A stretch of 64,000 nucleotides of DNA from Candidatus Rifleibacteriota bacterium. GTDB lineage: Bacteria; Muiribacteriota; Ozemobacteria; Ozemobacterales; Ozemobacteraceae. Shown here piece after piece: positions 23,965-32,874 of this stretch (the stretch's first letter is position 1; every line of letters begins with the position of its first letter). Both the position numbers and the translations under genes were made by a program. A model generated the notes under the pieces. It was not told the DNA's origin. It did not search any database and saw nothing but the letters and a program-made list of their open reading frames with translations. Location: the NCBI GenBank assembly GCA_015233565.1, contig JADFXM010000022.1:50340-114339 (forward strand), in the 5' to 3' direction.

Positions 23965-25614
23965 GTGCAATTATTTCTCGGAAAGTCATTTTCTTGGTCG
24001 AAAAAAAATTCAGTTGATTCGCAAAAGCTTCAGCAAGATAAAAATATTGTGGTCAAGAACAAACATAAAACTCTGAGATCTTCTCAAAATAGCGATATTT
24101 CAAGCAAACAGCAACTTGTTTTTGGAAAACCGTGGATTTTCCTTGCGAAAATTTTGAGCAAATTAGCGAAAGTTTTTCCATCGACCTTCGAACCATTTCT
24201 AGCAAGAACTGAAAATTCCCCGAAAATTTCTGACTCCAACAGCGAGCCAACCATAACTGAAAGCAAATTATCCTTCGAAGCAAAAAATACCTGGGAAGAT
24301 CACTTTAACCCTTCTTTTCCAATTAATCACCTAATAGAAACCCCTTCCTCAAATATAGAGCTTAAGGATAGTGCTTCACCGAATACATCTTTGCAAGATA
24401 ACCCCTTTTCGGATAGCTCCTCTTCAAGTTCGGCCTTGCAATCTTTTTTGAAACCAACTTTGCCGAATCCCACCTTAATAGAGGGAGATTTGAACAATAG
24501 CCTTCAGAATGATTTTCAACCGGATATTTCAACAATTGAAAATTCTCCGGATAGTAATATTTTGCAACAATATTTTGGAAAACAACGCACCGATTCAAGT
24601 GATGACAATATAGACAATTCCTGTCCAAATGATGACCTATTATCAATACCTTCAAAGTCAACGAAAGATGGTTCGAATTCTTCCAAACCGTTCAGCTTAC
24701 CAAAAAAATCGGACAGAGTCCAGTACAAGGAGAAATCTGAAATGCGGATAATCGCCATATATCACAACAAAGGAGGAGTAGGGAAAACGACTGTCTCTGT
24801 CAATTTAGCCGCCGCCCTGAGCAGAAAAGGCAAAAGGGTTTTGTTGATCGATTTGGATGCCCAAGCAAATTCAACTTTTGCCACTGGACTTCTGAAATTT
24901 CAATTTGAAGAAGATGACGACATCATTGGGAAATATGTGTACCATTTATTTGAATCAGGTGAATCCAACTTTATTCCCGAACTTGCGCGACGGTCCAATG
25001 ATTTTAATTCTCCTGAAATCGATGTAATTCCTTCGCACATTAATTTAATCGAGCAACAGGATCGACTGAACAAAATTGCTTCAAGCCGTTCACGGCTTAT
25101 CATAAAACTTAGACTGGTTAAAGATTTCTTCGATTATGTTGTCATAGATACGCCCCCCTCACGAGATTTATATGCCGAAATTCCGTTGATTGCCGCGGAT
25201 TATCTGATTATTCCATCTGATTTAAAACCGTTTGCCAATCAAGGCTTGACTAATGTTTATAATTTCATTAAGCAATTGAACGAATATCGCCAAGCCACTA
25301 GCGGGAACCCTCTCCAAATCCTTGGAGTTTTGCCATCCAAAATTTCGACAAACGCCCAGTTTCTCAAACACACTTTTCCAAGGCAAAAAAGGGTTGTATG
25401 GGAACGCCATGGATTCCCTCTGATGGATAGCATTATTTTCGAAAGAACTGTTCTTTCAAATTGTTTCAATAATACAAAAAAAGTTGGAGGTCTTGAAATT
25501 CCCGACCCCAAGTCTATTTTTGAATATTGTAAGGTGGAGTCCAGTTCCGCTGCCGAACAAGCTGCGGAGGACTTCGAAAAATTGGCAGTTGAAGTATTGA
25601 ATAAAACAAAGTGA
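23965..25614 (+). CDS. ParA/Soj-like ATPase with long disordered N-terminal extension
   Basis: The protein has 549 residues from a GTG at 23965. Residues 1-259 are Ser/Asn/Asp-rich, low in hydrophobics and look disordered. From Met260 the protein is a standard ParA: deviant Walker A KGGVGKTT (269-276) with signature Lys, switch LLIDLDAQANSTF and Walker B-like YVVIDTPPS. ParA ATPases bind DNA cooperatively with ATP and position chromosomes, plasmids or protein cargo. The ATG of Met260 has its own perfect ribosome site, so a short 290-residue form may be made too. The next gene, 7 bp on, encodes a ParB-like protein, so this is a partition-type pair. It has no parS-like repeats that I can see. 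Confidence 0.88.
   Translation: MQLFLGKSFSWSKKNSVDSQKLQQDKNIVVKNKHKTLRSSQNSDISSKQQLVFGKPWIFLAKILSKLAKVFPSTFEPFLARTENSPKISDSNSEPTITESKLSFEAKNTWEDHFNPSFPINHLIETPSSNIELKDSASPNTSLQDNPFSDSSSSSSALQSFLKPTLPNPTLIEGDLNNSLQNDFQPDISTIENSPDSNILQQYFGKQRTDSSDDNIDNSCPNDDLLSIPSKSTKDGSNSSKPFSLPKKSDRVQYKEKSEMRIIAIYHNKGGVGKTTVSVNLAAALSRKGKRVLLIDLDAQANSTFATGLLKFQFEEDDDIIGKYVYHLFESGESNFIPELARRSNDFNSPEIDVIPSHINLIEQQDRLNKIASSRSRLIIKLRLVKDFFDYVVIDTPPSRDLYAEIPLIAADYLIIPSDLKPFANQGLTNVYNFIKQLNEYRQATSGNPLQILGVLPSKISTNAQFLKHTFPRQKRVVWERHGFPLMDSIIFERTVLSNCFNNTKKVGGLEIPDPKSIFEYCKVESSSAAEQAAEDFEKLAVEVLNKTK
24727..24744 (+). promoter_or_regulatory. Internal ribosome site and start inside the parA-like gene
   Basis: AAGGAGA (24727-24733) lies 8 bases before an in-frame ATG (24742) that begins MRIIAIYHNKGGVGKTT, exactly where a normal ParA would start. 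This would yield a 290-residue protein without the disordered extension. Confidence 0.6.
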
Positions 25615-25621
25615 GGAAGCT

Positions 25622-26635
25622 ATGGAATCCTTTTTTCAGGACAAACTTTTCTCCGGGACAAATTCTGACAAACAGGCCGATAGAGCCAACCATAAGAAAC
25701 TTTCTGACTTTTTTAAGTTGGTTGATGTAAAAAGCATAACATTCCAGAAGTCGGCAAGCGACTATAATAAAAACGACCTGGATGAGCTTGCGAACTCCAT
25801 TCTTAAATGTGGAGGGCTTTTGAAACCCCTGGTACTGAAAATGACAGGAATCGAAAAGTATCAATTGCTGGAAGGGGAAAAGGAATTTCAGGCGGTACTC
25901 AAAGCATATGAAAAAAACCCAGGGTTGGGTGAAATGATTGATGCTTTCGTAATCCCTCAAGAGGTCGAAAAGTCAATCCTGGAACAATTGCAAAGCTTGC
26001 AAAGAGAATCTCACGAAACTGTCGAAGGAAATAATTGTGTTTTAAAAGCATTGACAAGGGATTCCCTAAAATTAAGTGAAAACCCTATTTCAGGCTTTCT
26101 GTTGAATGAAGAGAACTCAAGCACATTGCTTGAAAACACGACTTCAAATGTTTCGAACGACAAAAGCGTACAAGTTTCTGAGGAAAAAGTATCTTGGCCC
26201 AAGGAAAAGGATTTTTATGAATTGAACCGGAAAGTTGACTATTTAGCATCACTTCCAGAGACAGTACGATGTCTCCAAAATGATTTGAAAAAATTTGAAA
26301 ATGATTTTGAAATGCTGCGATCCTTGCCATCTCAGATTTCTGAATTAATAAAAGAACAATTTCAGAATCTTTTTTTGAGCAATTCCGGGAGTGTTGTAAA
26401 CATAAGAAATCTTGGGAATTCTGAAAATGCTGGGAAAGCTGAAAACAAAAGCACTTCCTTTGACCAATCAGCAGGGAATGGGCAAAAAGAGTTAACATCA
26501 ATGGACAATCTCGACACCATGGGCGTTTCGCAATTAAAAGCCATTGCAAAAGAGCATGGAATAAAAGGTTTTTCGAAGATGAAGAAAAACGAGCTCGTGA
26601 CCGCGTTAAAAGGCAGTCAAACCAATCGAATTTAA
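25622..26635 (+). CDS. ParB-like protein with coiled coil and C-terminal Rho-N/SAP-like domain
   Basis: A 337-residue protein. Residues about 33-120 resemble the ParB/Srx N-terminal fold: VKSITFQKSASDYNKNDLDELANSI, then GGLLKPLVLK and YQLLEGEKEFQAVLKA, similar to the usual G-x2-QPI-V and Y-x-LI-x-GERRYRAA. The central HTH of canonical ParB is not evident. Instead there is a coiled coil (about 195-250) and, at 295-332, DTMGVSQLKAIAKEHGIKGFSKMKKNELVTAL, a Rho-N/SAP-like nucleic-acid-binding helix pair. It probably loads the ParA-like partner onto a cargo, but whether it recognises DNA through the C-terminal domain is inference. A GAGG ribosome site precedes the ATG. Confidence 0.7.
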   Translation: MESFFQDKLFSGTNSDKQADRANHKKLSDFFKLVDVKSITFQKSASDYNKNDLDELANSILKCGGLLKPLVLKMTGIEKYQLLEGEKEFQAVLKAYEKNPGLGEMIDAFVIPQEVEKSILEQLQSLQRESHETVEGNNCVLKALTRDSLKLSENPISGFLLNEENSSTLLENTTSNVSNDKSVQVSEEKVSWPKEKDFYELNRKVDYLASLPETVRCLQNDLKKFENDFEMLRSLPSQISELIKEQFQNLFLSNSGSVVNIRNLGNSENAGKAENKSTSFDQSAGNGQKELTSMDNLDTMGVSQLKAIAKEHGIKGFSKMKKNELVTALKGSQTNRI

Positions 26636-26826
26636 TACTAAGGCAACAGAAGCAGTAGATAAATTTACAACCAGTAATAAAGATATTTGCTGTATGAGTT
26701 CAGAAAAACGTCCAACGCTTTCCAATGATTTTATGGAAAATCTTTTTTTGAAGGGTTAAGCATACCTACGGATTAATAATAATTGGTATTAAACTGAAAT
26801 TCCAAGTCTAAAATGCCTGAAAACAA

Positions 26827-26863
26827 AAGGGCGGATTTTGCACCGAGTGCTTTATCCGCCCTT
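26827..26863. terminator. Hairpin in the convergent intergenic region
   Basis: AAGGGCGGAT pairs with ATCCGCCCTT over 10 bp. An inner GCAC/GTGC stem extends the hairpin. It lies between the convergent parB-like gene and the large secreted-protein gene and could serve either strand. The rest of the 26636-26968 gap is featureless. Confidence 0.65.
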
Positions 26864-26883
26864 ACTCAATTGCCTTTTGATAA

Positions 26884-26919
26884 AGCTCGTGAGAATTCAA
26901 TGAAGAGTTCTCACGAGCT
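26884..26919 (-). terminator. 12-bp hairpin downstream of the secreted coiled-coil protein
   Basis: AGCTCGTGAGAA (26884-26895) pairs perfectly with TTCTCACGAGCT (26908-26919). It lies about 50 bp past the stop at 26969 on the minus strand and is followed there by a short T-containing stretch (TTTATC). Confidence 0.65.
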
Positions 26920-26968
26920 AAATAAAACTGCGATTTCAGAATTTCTCTCTAAATCGCTTTAATCTTGA

Positions 26969-29680
26969 TCACTGATAACCTGCATTCTTGGCTAGGCCAT
27001 CGACTGTCGCAAAGTTCTTAGAAGCAACGTTGAGTGCCCAAGCTGTTTGAACTACCGTTCCATCGTTTTTAACGAAATTTGTCTTATTACTGGAATTGTA
27101 AGTTGTGTCGCAGAGATTTTGAGCGTTATCCCTGGCGTTTTTCTCGGGAGCAACATATTGATCGGCAAAAGCTTGTTTCCCTGAATCAGTCAAGAGGTTG
27201 TTATATCGCTGATTAATGAAGTTTGTTTGGTTATTGGTATTATAAGTAGTGTCACAATTGTTCTGGGCTTTATCCATTTCCGCCTTTTCGGATGACACAT
27301 ACCAGGTTATGAAAGCCTGTTTGTGAGAATAATCCATAAAATTGTTGTAATTATAAGTTAAATCATCAACTTTCTTACTCTGGACATCTCTGGAACTGAT
27401 CAACTGGTTGGAATAATTCAGGGCGTCATTGGTTTCGGAACAAAGAGAGTTATAACGATTTTTTTCCTGGTCATCGAGCGAAGAAAGCCTTGCCACTTCC
27501 TGTTCAGCTGCGCTGACTTGAGCGGCAGTAACCCCACTTGAGCTTGCATACGGATCAGTAGAACTTCCCTGGGGTTTGCTCGCATATGGGTCGGTATTAC
27601 TTCCGCTGGGTTTATTTGCGTATGGATCAGTGGAACTTCCCTGGGGTTTGCTTGCATACGGGTCTGTTGAGCTTCCACTGGGTTTACTCGCGTATGGATC
27701 AGTGGAACTTCCGCTGGGTTTGCTCGCATATGGATCAGTGGAACTTCCGCTGGGTTTGCTCGCATATGGATCGGTAGAGTTTCCAGTGGTTGACCCGCTT
27801 GAGTATGGATCAGTGCTTGGTGCTGGATGTGCAGCAGCATAAGCTTCTTTCAATTTGCTCAATTGAATTCGAGCGGAATTTAGTTGTGAATCCAGGGTTT
27901 GAACTCTTGAAGAACTGGTATCGCGGTCATTTTTTTTACTCACATAAGTTGAATAAGCTTGTTCACAATTTCTTTGAAGGTTTGAAAGAGTATTTTTTTC
28001 AGTTTGCAATTCCTGCCTCTTTGCATCTGCCTGCACGTTATAGGCACGGGGTGCATCATTAAGTTTATTCTGATATGTGGATTGTTTTTCTGAAAGCACC
28101 ATCAAAGCCTGATTTCTCTCGCGCTCGAAAATATCCTTCTTTTGATTGCATTCTTCATCGTAGGCACGTGGAATATCATTAAATTTTGCCTGGTAATCGT
28201 TTTTCTTTGTGGCAAGATCGTTCTGCGCTTGTTTCTGTTCCTGGTCAAATCTTGTGGACGCTGCCGCTAAAGCGGTTTGATTCGCATCGTTAGCTTGCTT
28301 TTTGGTCGCAGCGTATTTGTCTACAATAGCTTTTGAAGAGGTTTTCTCATCTGAATTGTTCGCGGTTCCCTGGATTGCACAAGTGCGCTTGTAATCAGCC
28401 ACAGCCTGGTCGCCGGAATCCAAAAAAGCCTTTTTCAGATAGACATCAGCAACGTTTTTCTGACTTTCAGGAACTTCTGTTAACAAATTCCAGTCGTCAA
28501 TTTTTTTGAGGGCATCCAATTGCTCGGGGGAATTATTGTATGACCCCAGAACACCCATTAATGTGGCTAATCCATCTTTGTCATTGCCGTTAAGATGTTG
28601 ACAATTCGCTATTTTAACCTGTACATCTGCAGTCATCGGAGATACCTTGTTGTAATAGCTAATCGCAGAATTGTAATCTTTTAGTTGTTCAAAACAATTT
28701 GCCGTCTTTATTAGAACAGGATTAGTTTGTGGGGAAATTTGGTTGTAGTACTTAATTGCAGAGTTGAAGTCTTTCAGCTGTTCGTAGCAATTGCCTGCAT
28801 GTGCTCTGGAATCATTATCCCAATGATCATATAATTGAAAAAGGGAAAGGGCTTTCTGGAATTCTCCCTTATTTTCCGCACCGATTCCAGCTTCGAAGAT
28901 TCGTTGATCCATTTGGGTCTGATTTTTTGCCATAGCAGCTTTCTTGTCGGCAATTAATCCTTTGATTTCGGCCCATCGTGCTTCAACTGCTTTTTTTTCG
29001 CCTCCTTTGAACATTCCCTGTTCAAGAGCGGCATATTTCACTATTAGATCGTCATACTCGAACTCGAGCTTCAAAATCTCTGTTTCAATCGCTTCGTTCG
29101 CTTTTTCCAACTCAGCGGGTTTTGCTAATTCAGGTAGCGAGGGAGTTACCACTCCGGAATCATTTCCTTCAGTAGTTCCACCGTAATGGGCCACGATGGC
29201 TTTAACTACAAAAGCTCGGCCATCGAAATCCGCTGTGACAATTGGAGTTTGAACAGTTGAAGAAAAAAGTCCCATCTTCTTGACTTTATCAGCTCTTTTA
29301 TCTTTTTTAAGAGAATTGTTCTGGCATCCATGCTCTGTCAGAATAGGACTCTCAAGCCAAACTGCACGTGGATAATTTGTAAGATTCGTATCGGTAAAAC
29401 TGATTTTCCCTTTAATAATCGGATATGAAAGAATCTTGGTCTTATATAGTCCGGATAATTTATTTCGTGCATCAAATTGAGTTTTCAGGGAATTAATTGA
29501 TTCTGTTCCAGCATCAGGAGGAGTTGTTACATTCGAATTGGTTACAGTGGTTGGGTTTTGAACGGGGGCCCCTTCTTCCCCAAATGGGTTTGCCGCCAGA
29601 AGAATATTCATGGAAAAGATTGAAAACAGAAAGAAGACCCCAAAACACACACAACAATACGCCTGCCTATGATTATTCAT
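26969..29680 (-). CDS. Large secreted TPR/coiled-coil protein with STDPYASKP repeats
   Basis: The protein has 903 residues from the ATG at 29680 (AGGGG upstream). A start 29 codons earlier would hide the signal peptide. After the signal peptide (ending LLAAN) comes a globular part, a long helix, and TPR-like units at about residues 280-370 (GNCYEQLKDFNSAIKYYNQ, ANCFEQLKDYNSAISYYNK). A long coiled coil follows (about 460-620). Next are some ten 11-12-residue STDPYASKPSG-type repeats. The C-terminus has two copies of a segment ending with AQN-x-CDTTYN-x2-N-x-TNF, each with one Cys. This layout suggests an envelope spacer or structural protein with an extracellular linker. No enzyme motif is seen. 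It is transcribed alone, with hairpins downstream. Confidence 0.75.
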   Translation of the reverse strand: MNNHRQAYCCVCFGVFFLFSIFSMNILLAANPFGEEGAPVQNPTTVTNSNVTTPPDAGTESINSLKTQFDARNKLSGLYKTKILSYPIIKGKISFTDTNLTNYPRAVWLESPILTEHGCQNNSLKKDKRADKVKKMGLFSSTVQTPIVTADFDGRAFVVKAIVAHYGGTTEGNDSGVVTPSLPELAKPAELEKANEAIETEILKLEFEYDDLIVKYAALEQGMFKGGEKKAVEARWAEIKGLIADKKAAMAKNQTQMDQRIFEAGIGAENKGEFQKALSLFQLYDHWDNDSRAHAGNCYEQLKDFNSAIKYYNQISPQTNPVLIKTANCFEQLKDYNSAISYYNKVSPMTADVQVKIANCQHLNGNDKDGLATLMGVLGSYNNSPEQLDALKKIDDWNLLTEVPESQKNVADVYLKKAFLDSGDQAVADYKRTCAIQGTANNSDEKTSSKAIVDKYAATKKQANDANQTALAAASTRFDQEQKQAQNDLATKKNDYQAKFNDIPRAYDEECNQKKDIFERERNQALMVLSEKQSTYQNKLNDAPRAYNVQADAKRQELQTEKNTLSNLQRNCEQAYSTYVSKKNDRDTSSSRVQTLDSQLNSARIQLSKLKEAYAAAHPAPSTDPYSSGSTTGNSTDPYASKPSGSSTDPYASKPSGSSTDPYASKPSGSSTDPYASKPQGSSTDPYANKPSGSNTDPYASKPQGSSTDPYASSSGVTAAQVSAAEQEVARLSSLDDQEKNRYNSLCSETNDALNYSNQLISSRDVQSKKVDDLTYNYNNFMDYSHKQAFITWYVSSEKAEMDKAQNNCDTTYNTNNQTNFINQRYNNLLTDSGKQAFADQYVAPEKNARDNAQNLCDTTYNSSNKTNFVKNDGTVVQTAWALNVASKNFATVDGLAKNAGYQ
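27545..27800 (-). repeat. Tandem 33-36-bp coding minisatellite (DPYASKP repeats)
   Basis: About nine or ten units encode variations of SSTDPYASKPSG. Some units have PQG or NKP variants. The high DNA identity implies active length change by slippage. Confidence 0.85.
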
Positions 29681-29818
29681 TGAAACCCCTCGATTCAAAT
29701 TTGGTGATAAAAAATCCCGTTCTGGGAAATAATCATCACTTATATTTTTAATACTCTTTTTTCCCAAAAAAGTTTAATTAATTTTTTGTTTCCATGAAAA
29801 TTGATAAAAAAATACTGG

Positions 29819-29997
29819 TAGACCCGGCTAATTTCTGACCCACCATAAAAGAAAAAAAGACCCATCAAAGAAAATCAGCAACTAAAGAAAAAGCTTGGTC
29901 AAAAGAGTTAAATGTTGCCACACGGCAACGTGGGTCAGTTTTCCGGCGGTGCCTGGGTCAGTTTTTATCCGGTGGTAACAAAAAATACTGACTTTTC
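29819..29997. mobile_element. Remnant with IS21-like terminal motifs
   Basis: CTGACCCAC near 29835 and GTGGGTCAG at 29930 form inverted repeats. The right side repeats GGGTCAGTTTT and has CCGGCGG and ATCCGGTGG, as in the multiply repeated ends of many IS21-family elements. Only about 90 bp lie between, so no transposase remains. A small stem GTTGCC/GGCAAC lies inside. Confidence 0.45.
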
Positions 29998-30013
29998 TAG
30001 TGTGAAGCGCTCT

Positions 30014-30232
30014 AATACCAATTTAAATTAGTTCGTTCATCCGACCTATTTCGTGCTTCAGGTCTGAGTAAATAGGAGTTGGGTCTGACAGAAATGAATG
30101 TTTCAACCATCCAGTAAGGCCTCCTAATTTTCATGAAAGTTACGTGTTTTCTTGGAAAATATACCGATCCAACTTCATTTTGATCAAATCAATGTTCTTG
30201 GGGTGATGCACATATTTTTTGGATTGCTATAA
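30014..30232 (+). mobile_element. MITE-E, copy 2 (about 219 bp)
   Basis: Left end AATACCAATTTAAATTAG. The right end includes TTTTTTGGATTGCTAT. It matches 21507-21726 in reverse complement throughout, including CTTCAGGTCTG and CATCCAGTAAGG. Together with the IS-like remnant it fills most of the 29681-30410 gap. The remainder shows nothing. Confidence 0.65.
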
Positions 30233-30410
30233 TAAAGCCCTTAAAATGACGTAATACATCATTTTAGTAAATAGTAATAGCTAAAATTTCAAGCCCAGGG
30301 AAATGGCTTCGGAAGATAATATTCTGCAATTAATGGGGTAAGTGAACAGTTCCGTGAAATGTAGAAAGGAAAAAAAATTGCAAATGCGGAAGTGAATAAA
30401 AACTCCCTCC

Positions 30411-31541
30411 TCAGCGTTGCCGCACGCTGTCAATGACATTCAAAATACCCCGGACAGGATCAAGATTAGCGTCATTAATAGGTGAAAATTCAATTATGGG
30501 AGTGGAATTCTTTAAAGAAAGGGCTGCCTGGTTCGCCGCCTTGATTTTCAGAAGGGCATTCTGGAATTTTTCTCGCAAAGCTGGATCACAATCCGCACGA
30601 CAGGCCATAACATCGGAGGGAACTTGGCTTGTCTTCCCCAAAACCAGGATCTGATCGAGGATTTTTTTGTCCTTAATGGCAATCAGGGTGTCCTCAAGAC
30701 AAACCCCGACATCGATCTTCCTCGTAAGCACCGCATCAAGAACCGCATCATGTTTTTTCAGGAATTCTACTTTACGACAATATTTTTGCGGATTGATCTT
30801 GGAGTTATACAAAAAATAAAGAGGATACAGATATCCGCTCGCTGATTCCGGGTCGACGAACCCGATAACCTTGTTTTTGATGTCCTCGATTCCCAGGATT
30901 TTGGAATCGGTTCGAGTGATGAATACTCCGCAGTAGGAGGCCCCAGTCCGCCGATTCGCTTGGGCAAGCGGAATCATTGGGATTTTTTCACTCCCTATGA
31001 CGTATGCCATCGGCCCCAACCAGGCGAAATCAATAGTTCCACGTGCAAGAGCGTTCATGACGCCCTCATAGTCTTTGCCTACCACGATGCAGACATCCTT
31101 TACTCCCATTTCCTTCCGGAGAAACCCAATGAGACCCTGGTAATAAAGCACCATTTGCTTGACATTCATGAAAGGAACCCGTCCAATTCTGACGACTTTT
31201 TTGGGCAATTCTACATGTGGAACCGGAATAAATTGCTGGCTCGCCACCACTTGAGGCGCTGGAGCAACAGGTGTCTGATCTTCTTCAGTCAAGACACTAG
31301 GCGGTTCCGGGGTCTCTTCATCGGGCGAGGATGGTTGGAAATCCGGAGATTGCGGAACAGGGGGTTCATCAGCCACTTCCTTTTCAAGTTGTCCGGTTTC
31401 CATGAGCTCTCGAAGCGTAGGGTATTCCTTTGAAGCAAAAAGCTCAGGAGTGAAAACCGACATCAGGGCAATCAAACAAAAGCTGGCGATAATGAGCAAC
31501 GGGCGAAACAATCGTGTGGGAGATTTTATCGGCATATACAC
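30411..31541 (-). CDS. Membrane-anchored PhnD-family periplasmic binding protein
   Basis: The 376-residue protein has an N-terminal hydrophobic helix (about 14-32), a Pro/Glu-rich linker (about 45-108) and a PhnD/phosphonate-type type 2 periplasmic binding domain (about 112-372). Recognisable segments are LIGFLRKEMGVKDV, ALARGTIDFAWLGPMAYV, NKVIGFVDPESASGYLYP and LTRKIDVGVCLEDTLI, all typical of the family. Family members bind phosphonate, phosphite or related anions for ABC import, or serve as sensor domains. No ABC ATPase or permease is encoded nearby, and the protein seems tethered rather than free. It may be an orphan sensor or scavenging receptor. Confidence 0.8.
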   Translation of the reverse strand: MYMPIKSPTRLFRPLLIIASFCLIALMSVFTPELFASKEYPTLRELMETGQLEKEVADEPPVPQSPDFQPSSPDEETPEPPSVLTEEDQTPVAPAPQVVASQQFIPVPHVELPKKVVRIGRVPFMNVKQMVLYYQGLIGFLRKEMGVKDVCIVVGKDYEGVMNALARGTIDFAWLGPMAYVIGSEKIPMIPLAQANRRTGASYCGVFITRTDSKILGIEDIKNKVIGFVDPESASGYLYPLYFLYNSKINPQKYCRKVEFLKKHDAVLDAVLTRKIDVGVCLEDTLIAIKDKKILDQILVLGKTSQVPSDVMACRADCDPALREKFQNALLKIKAANQAALSLKNSTPIIEFSPINDANLDPVRGILNVIDSVRQR

Positions 31542-31680
31542 ACTCCATTTAAGGGCTTTTCAAACTTTTGATCGGATTTTTTTCTCATCTCAAGGATATA
31601 ACATCTCGATTTTGGGAGTCAAATCAATACTAATAAACAAACTTTGAAAAAATTACAACATTGCACTAGAATGGGAAAAC

Positions 31681-32580
31681 ATGAAAGCAAATTTACTTCT
31701 ACTTTTAATCTCCGCAATCTGGGGTTTTGCATTTGTTTTCCAAAGAATGGGAATGGATAACATCGGCCCCTTTTTTTTTAATGCTACAAGATTCGCTTTG
31801 GGTGGGTTTTGTGTTTGGTCTTTTTCTCAATTTCAGAAGAAACTGGTACAAACAGACAATCAACAATCTGAAAAATATACTGCCAAGCTATTATGGATCG
31901 GCGGAATTGTTGGCGGATTAGCGCTTTTTTCAGGATCCTCATTCCAACAAACCGGAATGGTTTACACAACGCCTGGAAAAGCAGGCTTTATTACAAGTCT
32001 TTACGTTGCATTGGTACCATTCCTCGGGATTTTTCTTGGACAGAAATTGACTGCCTGGCAGATCATCGGAGCTGCATTGGCGATGGTTGGAATGTTTCTA
32101 CTTACAATAAAATCCGGCGCAGACTTTACACTTCAGAATTTTTATCCGCAATGGGGAGATTTACTTGTACTAATCGGAACATTGTTCTGGGCAATCCATG
32201 TTCAGATCGTCGATTATTATTCCAAAAAAATTCAACCACTTGTCTTTGCCCAGTTTCAATCCTTTGTCTGTTCGGGTCTAAGCTTGATAGCGGCGTTGGC
32301 GTTTGAAAAGAACACTTTTTTTGGATTTTGCAGCGCCCTGATACCAGTGATGTATTGCGGGATTGTTTCTGTAGGAATCGCCTACACGCTTCAGGTAGTC
32401 GCGCAGGAGAAAGCAAACCCGACACATGCAGCCATCATAATGGGCCTTGAGGGAGCCTTTGCCGCAGTTGGCGGGGCGATTTTCCTATCAGAAAAGTTTA
32501 CTTCCATTGCAATAGCGGGCTGCATTTTAATGCTTATTGGTACAATAGTTTCCCAGATAAAATTTAAACATGAAACTTGA
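31681..32580 (+). CDS. DMT-superfamily (EamA/RhaT-like) transporter
   Basis: A 299-residue membrane protein with ten predicted helices in two EamA repeats (about 4-140 and 155-295). Typical segments are LLISAIWGFAFVFQRMGMDNIGPFFFNATRF at the start of the first repeat and HAAIIMGLEGAFAAVGGAIFLSE near the end. Such proteins export or import small metabolites such as amino acids and their derivatives. The substrate cannot be read from sequence. It is divergent from the PhnD-like gene, with 139 bp between them, and transcribed alone. Confidence 0.85.
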   Translation: MKANLLLLLISAIWGFAFVFQRMGMDNIGPFFFNATRFALGGFCVWSFSQFQKKLVQTDNQQSEKYTAKLLWIGGIVGGLALFSGSSFQQTGMVYTTPGKAGFITSLYVALVPFLGIFLGQKLTAWQIIGAALAMVGMFLLTIKSGADFTLQNFYPQWGDLLVLIGTLFWAIHVQIVDYYSKKIQPLVFAQFQSFVCSGLSLIAALAFEKNTFFGFCSALIPVMYCGIVSVGIAYTLQVVAQEKANPTHAAIIMGLEGAFAAVGGAIFLSEKFTSIAIAGCILMLIGTIVSQIKFKHET

Positions 32581-32607
32581 AACCCAACTTTGGAATTTGA
32601 AAAATTC

Positions 32608-32755
32608 GACACTATATGAAAGTAGTTGATTCGAATTTTTTAGAACCTGCTATAAAACAGAGATTTCGGAGATAAGAGCGGAAACTCTCTTTTTTTCAAT
32701 AAGATTGTCTATTCTGCTTTCTTTTTTTAAATTATTTCAGCGAATTTACAGTGTC
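32608..32755. mobile_element. MITE-C-like element (148 bp), diverged interior
   Basis: Ends GACACTATA and TACAGTGTC match the MITE-C terminal repeat, and the length is close to the other copies. Flanks AAAAATTC (32600-32607) and AATATTTC (32756-32763) agree at 6 of 8 positions. The interior is not clearly similar, so this is tentative. Confidence 0.4.
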
Positions 32756-32874
32756 AATATTTCTATAAAATGTAGGAACGAAAATTTCAAAACTTCGCTA
32801 AATTTGAATAATAAGGAATATTTTGTTGTGGTATAATCTCTCCCAATTTCAAATTAAACCAAAGAGGTAATGAG

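Noticed and set aside
27576..27842. Plus-strand frames with tandem peptide repeats
   Set aside because: They are antisense readings of the DPYASKP minisatellite, which belongs to the minus-strand secreted protein.
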